NCBI GenBank assembly: GCA_017475555.1 | Contig: JAFVFL010000011.1 | Span: 62,001 to 126,000, forward strand | Direction of reading: 5' to 3' | DNA from: Ruminococcus sp. | Lineage (GTDB): Bacteria; Bacillota; Clostridia; Oscillospirales; Ruminococcaceae | DNA length: 64,000 nucleotides | Shown: piece after piece, positions 26,026 to 34,135 of the stretch | Layout: every line of letters starts with the position of its first letter | How positions within the stretch are numbered: the stretch's first letter is position 1 | Program-made: the position numbers and the translations under genes | The notes under the pieces: model-generated | Databases searched by the model: none | What the model saw: only the letters and a program-made list of their open reading frames with translations | Told to the model about the DNA's origin: nothing

Positions 26026-26046
26026 TTTCGTTCTCCTTTCTGTCGG

Positions 26047-26355
26047 TCACTCTGTCGGCTCGTCAGCGGTCTTCTTAGCCGCAGACTTCCTTGCTGTGGT
26101 TCTGGCAGCTGTCTTCTTTGCAGCCGGCTTCTTCGCAGGCTCGATATCCTCATAGAGCACAAGTGCCGAAAAATCGAGCATACTCTCATTTACGTGGGTC
26201 TGTGCGTCGTGGCACATACCCGCAGCCGAGCTGTACTTTATGTCGATGACGTTTACTGTAGCGATAAACTCGTTAAGCTCGTTCTCGAATGTAAAGAACT
26301 TGTCATATTTTTCCTGAGCGGGGAGAAATGATGAAGAAAAAAGTTTAACTTTCAT
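26047..26355 (-). CDS. small protein with histone-H1-like basic tail
   Basis: 102 residues. The N-terminal about 70 residues form a compact alpha/beta unit (FENELNEFIATVNVIDIKYSS) found in other Firmicutes as an uncharacterised protein, whose conserved end ALVLYED is visible. The last about 30 residues are an Ala/Lys/Arg repeat (AKKPAAKKTAARTTARKSAA) resembling histone H1 tails, which could bind nucleic acid or another polyanion. It sits between paaK and the ACT gene in the operon with GAGGTG upstream. Confidence 0.7.
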   Translation of the reverse strand: MKVKLFSSSFLPAQEKYDKFFTFENELNEFIATVNVIDIKYSSAAGMCHDAQTHVNESMLDFSALVLYEDIEPAKKPAAKKTAARTTARKSAAKKTADEPTE

Positions 26356-26382
26356 AATACACCTCGAAATAATGTTATTTTA

Positions 26383-27690
26383 TCAGTCGTGCAGCTTTCT
26401 CTTGTCGATGACCCTTACAGCCTTGCCCTCGCTCCTTGTGATAGACTTGGGTGAAACAAGATGTACCTTCGGATTGATACCGAGCATGGTCTTTATAGCA
26501 CCCGCAAGGCTCTTCTCAAGATCCTGGATATCGCCCACCTTATCGGAGAACTGGTCAGGATTCATCTCAACACTGATGTCGAGAGTGTCGGTATTGTTCA
26601 TTCTGTCCACCTCGATGAGGTAGTTCGGGCTGTAGCCCTGCTCGATAAGGACAGTCTCTATCTGTGACGGGAATACGTTTACTCCACGGATTATGAGCAT
26701 ATCATCGCTTCTGCCCATAGGCTTTGTCATCTTGATGAGAGTCCTGCCGCATGAGCACTTCTTCCTCGAAAGCACGCAGAGATCTCTTGTACGGTAGCGG
26801 AGGAGCGGGAACGCCTCCTTTGTAATGCTGGTGAAAACAAGCTCACCGACTGAGCCCTCCGGGAGGACTTCACCGGTCTCAGGGTCGATTATCTCAGGGA
26901 TAAAGTGATCCTCATTTATGTGCATTCCGGTCTGCTCGCTGCACTCGAACGATACGCCGGGGCCGCTTGTTTCAGTAAGTCCATAGATGTCGTAGGCTTT
27001 GATACCGAGGGACTTCTCGATAGAATGCCTCATCTCCTCAGTCCACGGCTCTGCACCGAAGATACCAGCCCTGAGCTTTATATCGTCAGTCGTGTAGCCC
27101 ATATCGTGCAGAGTTTCGCCGATATACGCAGCATATGACGGAGTGCAGCAGAGTATGGTCGAGCCGAGGTCACGCATGAACTGTATCTGTCTCTCGGTAT
27201 TTCCGCTCGACATAGGCAGCGTGAGACAGCCTACCTTGTGTGAGCCGCCGTTGAGTCCGGGGCCGCCTGTGAACAGTCCGTAGCCGTAGCACACCTGACA
27301 AACGTCCTCATTCGTGCCGCCGGCAGCAGTTATAGCTCTCGCACAGCAGTCCTCCCACAGGTCGATATCGTGCTGGGTGTAGAATGCAACGACTCTTCTT
27401 CCGGTGGTACCGCTTGTGGACTGTATCCTTACGCACTCAGAGAGGGGCTTTGCGAGCAGCCCGTAGGGGTAAGCGTCCCTGAGGTCAGCCTTTGAGAGGA
27501 ACGGCAGCTTGTGCAGGTCGTCGGTGGACTTGATATCCTCCGGCTTCACGCCCTTTTCGTCCATAAGGTCACGGTAATACTTCACGTTCTCATAAACGTG
27601 CTTTACCTGTGCCGCAAGACGCTCGTCCTGTAGCTTTTTCATGTCCTCCCGTGAGGCACATTCGATCTCTTCATTCCAGTATCTTTCCAT
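26383..27690 (-). CDS. paaK: phenylacetate-CoA ligase
   Basis: 435 residues, the normal PaaK length. An AMP-forming ligase that interconverts aryl acetates and their CoA thioesters. Motifs: QSTSGTTGRRVV (ATP loop, about 90-101), YGLTETSGPG (about 242), and YRTRDL. With IorAB, which makes arylacetyl-CoA from aryl-pyruvates, the operon can oxidise aromatic amino acids to aryl acetates or run in reverse for their synthesis. AAAAAGGAG lies 10 bases before the ATG. Confidence 0.94.
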   Translation of the reverse strand: MERYWNEEIECASREDMKKLQDERLAAQVKHVYENVKYYRDLMDEKGVKPEDIKSTDDLHKLPFLSKADLRDAYPYGLLAKPLSECVRIQSTSGTTGRRVVAFYTQHDIDLWEDCCARAITAAGGTNEDVCQVCYGYGLFTGGPGLNGGSHKVGCLTLPMSSGNTERQIQFMRDLGSTILCCTPSYAAYIGETLHDMGYTTDDIKLRAGIFGAEPWTEEMRHSIEKSLGIKAYDIYGLTETSGPGVSFECSEQTGMHINEDHFIPEIIDPETGEVLPEGSVGELVFTSITKEAFPLLRYRTRDLCVLSRKKCSCGRTLIKMTKPMGRSDDMLIIRGVNVFPSQIETVLIEQGYSPNYLIEVDRMNNTDTLDISVEMNPDQFSDKVGDIQDLEKSLAGAIKTMLGINPKVHLVSPKSITRSEGKAVRVIDKRKLHD

Positions 27691-27705
27691 TGGTATCAGA
27701 CTCCT

Positions 27706-27765
27706 TTTTCCTTATATTTGGTTTTCTTGTATTTGGTTTTCTTGTATTTGGTTTTCTTGTATTTG
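27706..27765. repeat. 15-bp tandem repeat before paaK
   Basis: Three perfect copies of GTTTTCTTGTATTTG (27721-27765) preceded by a degenerate copy. It lies in the gap between the upstream secreted ORF and the paaK ribosome site. On the minus strand the unit keeps frame and would encode KYKKT repeats in a 71-codon frame of doubtful reality. Confidence 0.8.
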
Positions 27766-27852
27766 CCAATGCCGGATAAGGTATTTTTTATACCGATCCT
27801 CATTTCAGTCTTATGCTGAAGCCTGTTGTCGCAGCACCTGTCATTATATCTG

Positions 27853-28731
27853 TCATTCAGCTGCCTCAGGGGGCAGATCATCTGCATATACAACGCCTGT
27901 TTCAAGGACATTGCTTACGATAAGGGTATCCCCGCCCTCGCCGTACAGAAGGCATATCTGGTACACGGAGGTATCCGGTATATCGTCCGAGGACATTATC
28001 GCCCTGAGCAGGGAAAGCTCCGGATATTCCACCGGAGAAAGCCGTCCGATCTCCACGGAATCAGCAAAAACTCCCCATTGCAGCTCGTCGGCGGAATAGT
28101 CCCCGATATCTGCGATATACGCCTTATGCCGCTCGTTTTCAGTGATCTCCGCCTGAGCAAAAAGATAGCTGTACGGCATTTCTGTCCGTCCGGTGACTGA
28201 AAATCCCACGATATCGCTGGCTGTAGCCGGTTCGTCCATCTGGTCGTCCTTCCATTCGAGCCATACCTCATATTTCCCCGGCGGAAATTCACCAGGATAA
28301 AGCGGCTCGGACAATTTTGCAGGATACCTTTTCTCCTCGCCGGTGTCAGTCTTGGCGGCGACCCAGCTCAGCACACCCTCAGTAACGGCTGCCTCATATC
28401 CGCTCCTCACGCTGAATGTCAGCTTTGCAGCATTTTCGTCAAGCTCAATGCTGAGTGGAAGCGTCGTTATATCGTCAGGCGGCTCCGTTTCCTCCGTGTC
28501 AGTGCTGTAGTCAGCTCCCGTCTCAGACGATTCCGGCTGAACGGGTACCTTTTCCGGGGTGTACGGCACAGTCGGCACCTGTTCATCATCTGAGCGTTCT
28601 CCCTCTGCCCAGTCGAAAAGAGCACCGAGGATACCGCCGTTCAGGTGTCCCGAAATACGCAGCAGGAAAATATCCAGCACGCCGAAGCAGGCTATGATGA
28701 TCGTCACAAGGACAGCGATCCTCCGCCGCAT
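27853..28731 (-). CDS. membrane-anchored extracytoplasmic protein, unknown
   Basis: 292 residues. An N-terminal membrane anchor (about 6-24), a Pro/Glu/Thr-rich spacer (about 45-90) and a beta-rich domain with no recognised motif. The start is only 3 bases after the iorB stop and lacks a clear ribosome site, so translation is probably coupled. Its presence inside a cytoplasmic redox operon is unexpected. Confidence 0.7.
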   Translation of the reverse strand: MRRRIAVLVTIIIACFGVLDIFLLRISGHLNGGILGALFDWAEGERSDDEQVPTVPYTPEKVPVQPESSETGADYSTDTEETEPPDDITTLPLSIELDENAAKLTFSVRSGYEAAVTEGVLSWVAAKTDTGEEKRYPAKLSEPLYPGEFPPGKYEVWLEWKDDQMDEPATASDIVGFSVTGRTEMPYSYLFAQAEITENERHKAYIADIGDYSADELQWGVFADSVEIGRLSPVEYPELSLLRAIMSSDDIPDTSVYQICLLYGEGGDTLIVSNVLETGVVYADDLPPEAAE

Positions 28732-28734
28732 AGC

Positions 28735-29313
28735 TTAGTGAGCGGCGTTCTTTCCAAGCTCGAACGCCTTTTTGTTCAGGTCTAAGAATTTCGGCGGCAC
28801 ACACTGCTCCAGAGCCTTCTGCCACAGCTCCTCCGGGAAGCCGGTCAGTGAAGCGAAAACGCCCATGAGGACTACGTTTGAAGCCTTTGACGTACCAGCC
28901 TGCTCTGCGAGCGAGAGTGCATCGACAGCCGTCAGGTCAGCACCTGCCGCAGCCAGCTTTTCTGCAAGAGCCTCAGGATATTCCGCCGCACCGGTAATTA
29001 CCGGCATGGGGTCTATCTGCTGGGTTGAGGTTATGAGATGACCGCCCTTTTTGAGGTAAGGCAGACACCTTGCAGCCTCCAGAAGCTCAAACGAGATAAC
29101 AGCGTCAGCCTCGCCCTTTTCAACTACCGGGGAGTACACCTTGTCGCCGTATTTTACGTATGTAACAACGCTGCCGCCTCTCTGCGACATACCGTGTACC
29201 TCGCTCACCTTTACGTCATATCCCTGAGCGAGAAGTACGTTTCCGAGGAGCCTTGAGGCAAGGAGCGAGCCCTGTCCTCCGACTCCGACTATCATGATAG
29301 CTTTAGTTTCCAT
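28735..29313 (-). CDS. iorB: indolepyruvate:ferredoxin oxidoreductase, beta subunit
   Basis: 192 residues. The gamma/beta-type domain of 2-oxoacid:ferredoxin oxidoreductases: VGVGGQGSLLASRLLG (about 9-24) and EVHGMSQRGGSV (about 40-51). Works with IorA to oxidise aryl-pyruvates to arylacyl-CoA while reducing ferredoxin. ATG 29313 is used, since GGAGG is just upstream; the longer frame to 29391 overlaps the small gene before it. Confidence 0.94.
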   Translation of the reverse strand: METKAIMIVGVGGQGSLLASRLLGNVLLAQGYDVKVSEVHGMSQRGGSVVTYVKYGDKVYSPVVEKGEADAVISFELLEAARCLPYLKKGGHLITSTQQIDPMPVITGAAEYPEALAEKLAAAGADLTAVDALSLAEQAGTSKASNVVLMGVFASLTGFPEELWQKALEQCVPPKFLDLNKKAFELGKNAAH

Positions 29314-29326
29314 TTTTTCCTCCGAA

Positions 29327-29506
29327 TCAGATTTTTTCCTGCTGTGCAGCTCTGCCGGGCATTGCAGCAACGCCTGACAGTGCGGATACATAGCTTTTCA
29401 CGAGCGGTGATACGAAATCCTTTTTCACCTCAAAGGCTTCAGGGCACTCCTTGAAATGAGAGAAGCAGTCCGGGAATGTACCCTTAGTGAAGCCGAATTC
29501 CTCCAT
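29327..29506 (-). CDS. 59-residue protein in the ior operon, unknown
   Basis: Starts MEEFGFTKGTFPDCFSHF; ATG 29506 has AAGGGAG at a good distance. It contains two Cys (DCF, ECP) and a helical end. 13 bases separate it from iorB. No family recognised. Confidence 0.55.
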   Translation of the reverse strand: MEEFGFTKGTFPDCFSHFKECPEAFEVKKDFVSPLVKSYVSALSGVAAMPGRAAQQEKI

Positions 29507-29519
29507 AGGTATTCTCCCT

Positions 29520-29924
29520 TCAGGCTTTGAAAAGTATTTCAAGCTCTCCGTCCACAAATCCGGCAGCCGCCGCCGCAGAGGAGAGGAGTATACTGCGATA
29601 TTTCCCGTTATCGAGGTATTCCCTCAGCATTTCGGAAATGAGCCTCTGTGCATTTTCCGGACTTGTGTCAGGCTCGTCGGAGATGTCCACAAGGAAAATA
29701 TCCTCTCCGCTCGTCCATATCTCATCACACGCCCAGTCTCCGCCGTCATTCTCGTCAAATGCCCCGGCAGCGATGAGCTGCACTCCGAAAAGGTGCTCGC
29801 TGCTGTCCTCGCTCTCCTCGTAGAGATTGAAGCAGAATGCAGCCGCATTTTCCGGTATTTCCGCATTTTCGAGCAGCCCGTCTATCCAGCTGCACAGGCT
29901 CTCATATATTTCCGGTTGTAGCAT
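29520..29924 (-). CDS. 134-residue acidic protein in the ior operon, unknown
   Basis: Very acidic (clusters such as ENDGGDWACDE), no signal peptide or membrane segment, with an alpha/beta pattern. GAAAGGAAC precedes the ATG. Located 3 bases after the 76-residue gene. No family recognised with confidence. Confidence 0.6.
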   Translation of the reverse strand: MLQPEIYESLCSWIDGLLENAEIPENAAAFCFNLYEESEDSSEHLFGVQLIAAGAFDENDGGDWACDEIWTSGEDIFLVDISDEPDTSPENAQRLISEMLREYLDNGKYRSILLSSAAAAAGFVDGELEILFKA

Positions 29925-29927
29925 TTC

Positions 29928-30158
29928 TCAGTTCCTTTCGTCTCTTTTGAATCGTATCGAATTGAATTTTTTGCACCAGCTGCACATAAAGTACATAATG
30001 ACTCTTTCCTCAGACGCACCGTTCTTATGCAGCACGAACCTGTATTTTCCCAGATAATCCATATATATCCCGCAGAATATACATTTCATGCGGGCTGTAC
30101 GCCCAATATCTATGCACTCGGTAAGCTCGATATATGGTTCATCAGTATTGAGCTGCAT
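29928..30158 (-). CDS. 76-residue CxxC/CxxC protein in the ior operon
   Basis: Contains two CxxC pairs (KCIFCGIY at about 25 and MCSWCKKF at about 58), the signature of a zinc or iron knuckle. Start codon is one base past the iorA stop (TGA-T-ATG), with GGAG inside the end of iorA, so it is translationally coupled to the iron-sulfur subunit. A role in cluster handling is conceivable but unproven. Confidence 0.65.
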   Translation of the reverse strand: MQLNTDEPYIELTECIDIGRTARMKCIFCGIYMDYLGKYRFVLHKNGASEERVIMYFMCSWCKKFNSIRFKRDERN

Positions 30159-30159
30159 A

Positions 30160-31890
30160 TCAGTTTATCGCTCCGAATCTGCACTGCTCCTGGCATATTC
30201 CGCAGCCTACGCACTGGGTATGGTCGATAACAGCCTTCCTGTCACGTATAGAGATAGCCGGACATCCGAGCTTCATGCACGCCTTGCAGCCTACGCACTT
30301 ATCCTGAGAAACAGCAAGCGGAGGATTGTGCTTTACGTACTTCAGAAGAGCACACGGACGGCGTGAGATGATGACTGACGCTTCGTCTGCGGCAAGCTCC
30401 TCCTTTATGACCGCCTCTGTCTCAGCAAGGTGGTACGGGTCAGTCACCCTGACACGCTTTATACCGATCGCACGGCACAGCTCCTCAAGGTTCACAGCCG
30501 CAGCCGGGTCGCCCTTGAGATTCTTTCCTGTGGTCGGATTCTGCTGATGACCGGTCATTCCGGTTATCGAGTTGTCGAGTATGATAACAGTGGAATTTGA
30601 ATTGTTGTAGGCGATGTTCACAAGTCCGGTCATACCGCTGTGCATGAACGTAGAATCGCCTATAACTGCGACTGTCCTATGCTCCGACTCGCTGCCGAGC
30701 ACCTTGTTGAAGCCATGAAGTCCGGAAATGGAGGCTCCCATACATATCGTTGTATCGACAGCATTGAGCGGTGCAGCTGCACCGAGGGTATAGCAGCCGA
30801 TATCGCCTGAGACGGTAACTCCGAGCTTTTTCAGGCAATAGAACAGACCTCTGTGCGGACAGCCTGCACACATTACCGGAGGACGGACGGGGATATTCTC
30901 GTCAAGTGCGGTGAAGTCGTTCTTCTTTCCGAGCAGCTTTTCGGCAATAATTGCCTGATTTATCTCGCCTATGTAGCCGAAAATGTTCTTTCCCTCAACG
31001 TTCGTCACGCCGATATTCCGGCAATGCTCCTCGATTATGCCGTCAAGCTCCTCGATAACGATTATCCTGTCATATTTTGCGGCGAAATCCTGTATCAGCT
31101 TTACCGGCATAGGGTTCACCATTCCGAGCTTGAGCACGGAAGCCCTGCTGCCGAGTGCCTCCTTTACGTACTGATAAGCCGCACCGTTTGTTATCACGCC
31201 GAATTCAGCGGTATCGGATATCTCCGTCCGGTTCAGCGGAGAGCTTTCAGCGTATCCGATAAGCTTTCTTGTACGCTCCTCCACGACAACGTGTCTGCCC
31301 TTTGCAAAAGCCGGCATCATGACATATTTCTGCGGATTCTTCTCATACGGCTTCAAAGCCCTTTCATCACGCTCAGAAAGCTCCACAATGCTCTGTGAAT
31401 GGGCAACTCTCGTTGACATACGGACTATGAACGGAGTATCGTACTCCTCGGAAAGCTCAAATGCGAGCTTTACAAATTCAAGACATTCGCCGGAATCTGA
31501 CGGCTCAAGCATAGGCACCTTGGAGGCGATAGCATGGTGACGGCTGTCCTGCTCGTTCTGGGACGAGTGCATACCCTGGTCGTCTGCAACGGCAATGACC
31601 ATACCGCCGTTCACTCCTGTATAGGAGGCGGTGTAGAGCGGGTCTGCCGCAACGTTCAGACCGACGTGCTTCATTCCGCAGAAGCTCCTCGCTCCGGCGA
31701 TAGACGCACCGAGGGCGGTCTCCATAGCGACCTTCTCGTTGGGTGCCCACTCAGCATATATCTCATCATATTTCGCAGCCTCCTCCGTTATTTCAGTGGA
31801 GGGAGTACCTGGGTAGCTTGAGACTACCCGGCAGCCTGCTTCGTACAGTCCTCTTGCGAAGGCTGCGTTTCCTAACATAAGCTTCTTCAT
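30160..31890 (-). CDS. iorA: indolepyruvate:ferredoxin oxidoreductase, alpha subunit
   Basis: 576 residues. N-terminal pyrimidine-binding region (SSYPGTPSTEITEEAA), central TPP domain (GDIGCYTLG, GDSTFMHSGMTGLVN, DNSITGMTGHQQNP) and a C-terminal ferredoxin domain with two [4Fe-4S] motifs (CVGCKACMKLGCP and CVGCGICQEQC). ATG 31890 follows AAAGGA; the longer frame begins with a GTG lacking a site. First gene of a nine-gene minus-strand operon ending at 25582. A TGCTATAAT extended -10 box (ATTATA on plus at 31950-31955) lies 60 bases upstream. Confidence 0.95.
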   Translation of the reverse strand: MKKLMLGNAAFARGLYEAGCRVVSSYPGTPSTEITEEAAKYDEIYAEWAPNEKVAMETALGASIAGARSFCGMKHVGLNVAADPLYTASYTGVNGGMVIAVADDQGMHSSQNEQDSRHHAIASKVPMLEPSDSGECLEFVKLAFELSEEYDTPFIVRMSTRVAHSQSIVELSERDERALKPYEKNPQKYVMMPAFAKGRHVVVEERTRKLIGYAESSPLNRTEISDTAEFGVITNGAAYQYVKEALGSRASVLKLGMVNPMPVKLIQDFAAKYDRIIVIEELDGIIEEHCRNIGVTNVEGKNIFGYIGEINQAIIAEKLLGKKNDFTALDENIPVRPPVMCAGCPHRGLFYCLKKLGVTVSGDIGCYTLGAAAPLNAVDTTICMGASISGLHGFNKVLGSESEHRTVAVIGDSTFMHSGMTGLVNIAYNNSNSTVIILDNSITGMTGHQQNPTTGKNLKGDPAAAVNLEELCRAIGIKRVRVTDPYHLAETEAVIKEELAADEASVIISRRPCALLKYVKHNPPLAVSQDKCVGCKACMKLGCPAISIRDRKAVIDHTQCVGCGICQEQCRFGAIN

Positions 31891-32102
31891 CTTTTTTTTC
31901 CTTTCTGTATTATGCTGCACATCATGCTGTCAGCTTATCACATGATATCATTATAGCATACTTGTGGATAAAAATAAAGAGTTATTTTTTTGTCAGGGAT
32001 ATTTTGTGCATTTTGCCAAATTTGGATACTCTTTCATGTGCAACTTTACAGTGAAGCCAAAGGCAGACCGAAAAATATTTTTCGGGAAATTTCAGGAATC
32101 AG

Positions 32103-32131
32103 TTGAAAAGCACGGATTTATGTGATATAAT
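32103..32131 (+). promoter_or_regulatory. promoter for GH5 lipoprotein
   Basis: TTGAAA (32103-32108), 17 bp, TATAAT (32126-32131); AGGAGG before the ATG. Confidence 0.8.
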
Positions 32132-32167
32132 GTACTTGTTGATATTTTTTATTCAGGAGGAGTATAA

Positions 32168-34003
32168 ATGAAAAAGCTCAGAAAGCTCCTGTCCATCGCC
32201 TGTTCCCTCTCTCTTCTGACAGGCATGGCGGCAGGAATGTCCGGGTGCAGCTCAGGCAGTCAGGAGGGCTCAGGAGACTCAGGCAGCTCCGGAGCCTCAG
32301 ATACAGCTAAGAAGTCAGATGATGTGATATCCCTTGCTTCTATCGCCGATACCCTCGGTGCAGGCTGGAACTACGGAAACACTATGGAGGCTAATTCCGG
32401 CGGTACGCCTGATGAGACTGTCTGGGGCAATCCGGCTGTCTCTCAGGAGATGATGAACGCTGTAGCCGGGGCAGGCTTTAAGACGGTCAGAGTGCCGGTC
32501 TCGTACCTTGACAGGATAGACGACGCAAACGGCTACAAGGTCGATGAGGAATGGCTCAGCCGTGTCGAGGAGGTAGTCGGATATGCCTATAACGCCGGGC
32601 TGAACGTTATCATCAATGTCCACGGCGACGGCTACAATTCCATTTACGGCGGCTGGCTTCTCTGCAACGGCAGCGACCAGGACTATATCAAGGAAAAATA
32701 CGCAGCACTCTGGAAGCAGATAGCTGAAAGATTCTCGGACTACGACGAGCACCTCATCTTCGAGAGCATGAATGAGGAGTTTGACGGCGAGTACCACGAC
32801 CCGGTCAGGGAGTATTACGAGAACATAAACGCCTATAATCAGATATTCGTGGACACTGTCAGAGCGGCAGGAGGAGATAATACTCACCGCTGGCTGATGA
32901 TGCCCGGCTGGAATACCGATATAAACTACACTGTCGGCGATTACGGCTTTGAAATGCCGGAGGATAATGACAACACTGCCGGAGAGGGCAGAATGATACT
33001 TTCAGTCCACTGCTACGACCCGTGGGATTACTGCGGCGAGGAGGGCAAAAAGACCTTCCTCTGGGGCAAAAAGGGCGAGGAGATAGTTGAGGTCAACAAG
33101 GCTTCGCCGAAGTGGTGTGCTTCCTGGGGCAAGGAGGATCACATCGAGGGGCAGATGAAGAAGCTGAAGGACAATTTCGTTGATAAGGGCATACCGGTCA
33201 TCATCGGCGAGTACGGCTGTATCGACAAGACCGACGCAAATGCAGGCATACCCAACCAGATAGCGGAGAACCGTGTCTATTATGACGCATTCCTCGCCGG
33301 AACTGCCGCAAAGAACGGGATAACTCCCGTGTACTGGGACAACGGCTACAACGGACAGTACGGCTTCGGACTTTTCAACAGGAACACTGTCGAGCAGACC
33401 CAGCCGGAGATAATCGAGGGCATAGTCAAGGCTGTAGCCGACAAAAACCCCGAAGCCGGGCTTGACATAAAGGTGAAGCGGTACACCTCCTCCAGCTCAA
33501 AGCGTACCTCCGGAAATATGTACATAGGTATCCAGACAAAGGTGTATACGTTCAGGAACGCCTGCAACGACGGCACATACGGCGTAAATTCGGACTATTT
33601 CAACACCCTGATAAAGTGGGAGGACACTGACGGCGACGGAAGTGACGACATAACGGACGCAGGTGCGGTGTTCACGGACGCTGAGGTAAAGGAGGACGGA
33701 ACGTACACGGTGGGCGTTTCCGGTTACGACTTCTCGGCAGACAGCGAGGGGCTGAATATGCTCTTTGTCAGCACTGATTTCGAGTACAGCACCGCACTCA
33801 GGGTATATGATGTGAAGCTCATCTGCGACGGCACGGAGATACCGGTAGACAGACCTGTTGTCTCTGAGGACAGCGACGGAAATCTCTACATCGAGCTTGT
33901 GAATATCTACAACACAGAGGCTCCCGACATCGAATACACGATGCCGAAGGACAGCTTCGAGATAACCATGACGCTTGAGGGCGTTAAAAACGTTATCAAA
34001 TAA
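32168..34003 (+). CDS. GH5 endoglucanase lipoprotein
   Basis: 611 residues. Lipoprotein signal with the lipid Cys at about 27 (GMSGC), a Gly/Ser spacer, then a GH5 barrel (about 55-430) with the acid/base E203 in SMNEEFD and nucleophile E348 in IIGEYG. The NVHGDGYNSIYGGW and HCYDPWDY blocks fit GH5 (subfamily 4-like, not proven). The last about 170 residues form a beta-rich domain that may be a carbohydrate-binding module of unassigned family. No dockerin: it is tethered to the cell surface, a complement to the released or scaffolded GH74. Confidence 0.92.
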   Translation: MKKLRKLLSIACSLSLLTGMAAGMSGCSSGSQEGSGDSGSSGASDTAKKSDDVISLASIADTLGAGWNYGNTMEANSGGTPDETVWGNPAVSQEMMNAVAGAGFKTVRVPVSYLDRIDDANGYKVDEEWLSRVEEVVGYAYNAGLNVIINVHGDGYNSIYGGWLLCNGSDQDYIKEKYAALWKQIAERFSDYDEHLIFESMNEEFDGEYHDPVREYYENINAYNQIFVDTVRAAGGDNTHRWLMMPGWNTDINYTVGDYGFEMPEDNDNTAGEGRMILSVHCYDPWDYCGEEGKKTFLWGKKGEEIVEVNKASPKWCASWGKEDHIEGQMKKLKDNFVDKGIPVIIGEYGCIDKTDANAGIPNQIAENRVYYDAFLAGTAAKNGITPVYWDNGYNGQYGFGLFNRNTVEQTQPEIIEGIVKAVADKNPEAGLDIKVKRYTSSSSKRTSGNMYIGIQTKVYTFRNACNDGTYGVNSDYFNTLIKWEDTDGDGSDDITDAGAVFTDAEVKEDGTYTVGVSGYDFSADSEGLNMLFVSTDFEYSTALRVYDVKLICDGTEIPVDRPVVSEDSDGNLYIELVNIYNTEAPDIEYTMPKDSFEITMTLEGVKNVIK

Positions 34004-34011
34004 TTATCCGG

Positions 34012-34046
34012 CAGCCGGGCGGTTTTTACCGTCTGGCTGTTTTTTT
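34012..34046 (+). terminator. terminator of the GH5 gene
   Basis: CAGCC...GGCTG hairpin with an inner CGGT/ACCG pairing, followed by seven T. Confidence 0.85.
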
Positions 34047-34066
34047 GAAAATTAACAAAATAACTG

Positions 34067-34095
34067 TTGACTAATTTCATTTTTTAGGGTATTAT
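34067..34095 (+). promoter_or_regulatory. promoter for GH74 lipoprotein operon
   Basis: TTGACT (34067-34072), 17 bp, TATTAT (34090-34095). Confidence 0.75.
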
Positions 34096-34135
34096 ATATA
34101 GAGGGATCAGTTTTACTTTCGATAGGGGGTCAGTG

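Noticed and set aside
27696..27911. 71-codon minus-strand frame with KYKKT repeats ending at the paaK ribosome site
   Set aside because: No ribosome site, overlaps the end of the upstream gene, and its repeats are explained by the 15-bp tandem repeat.
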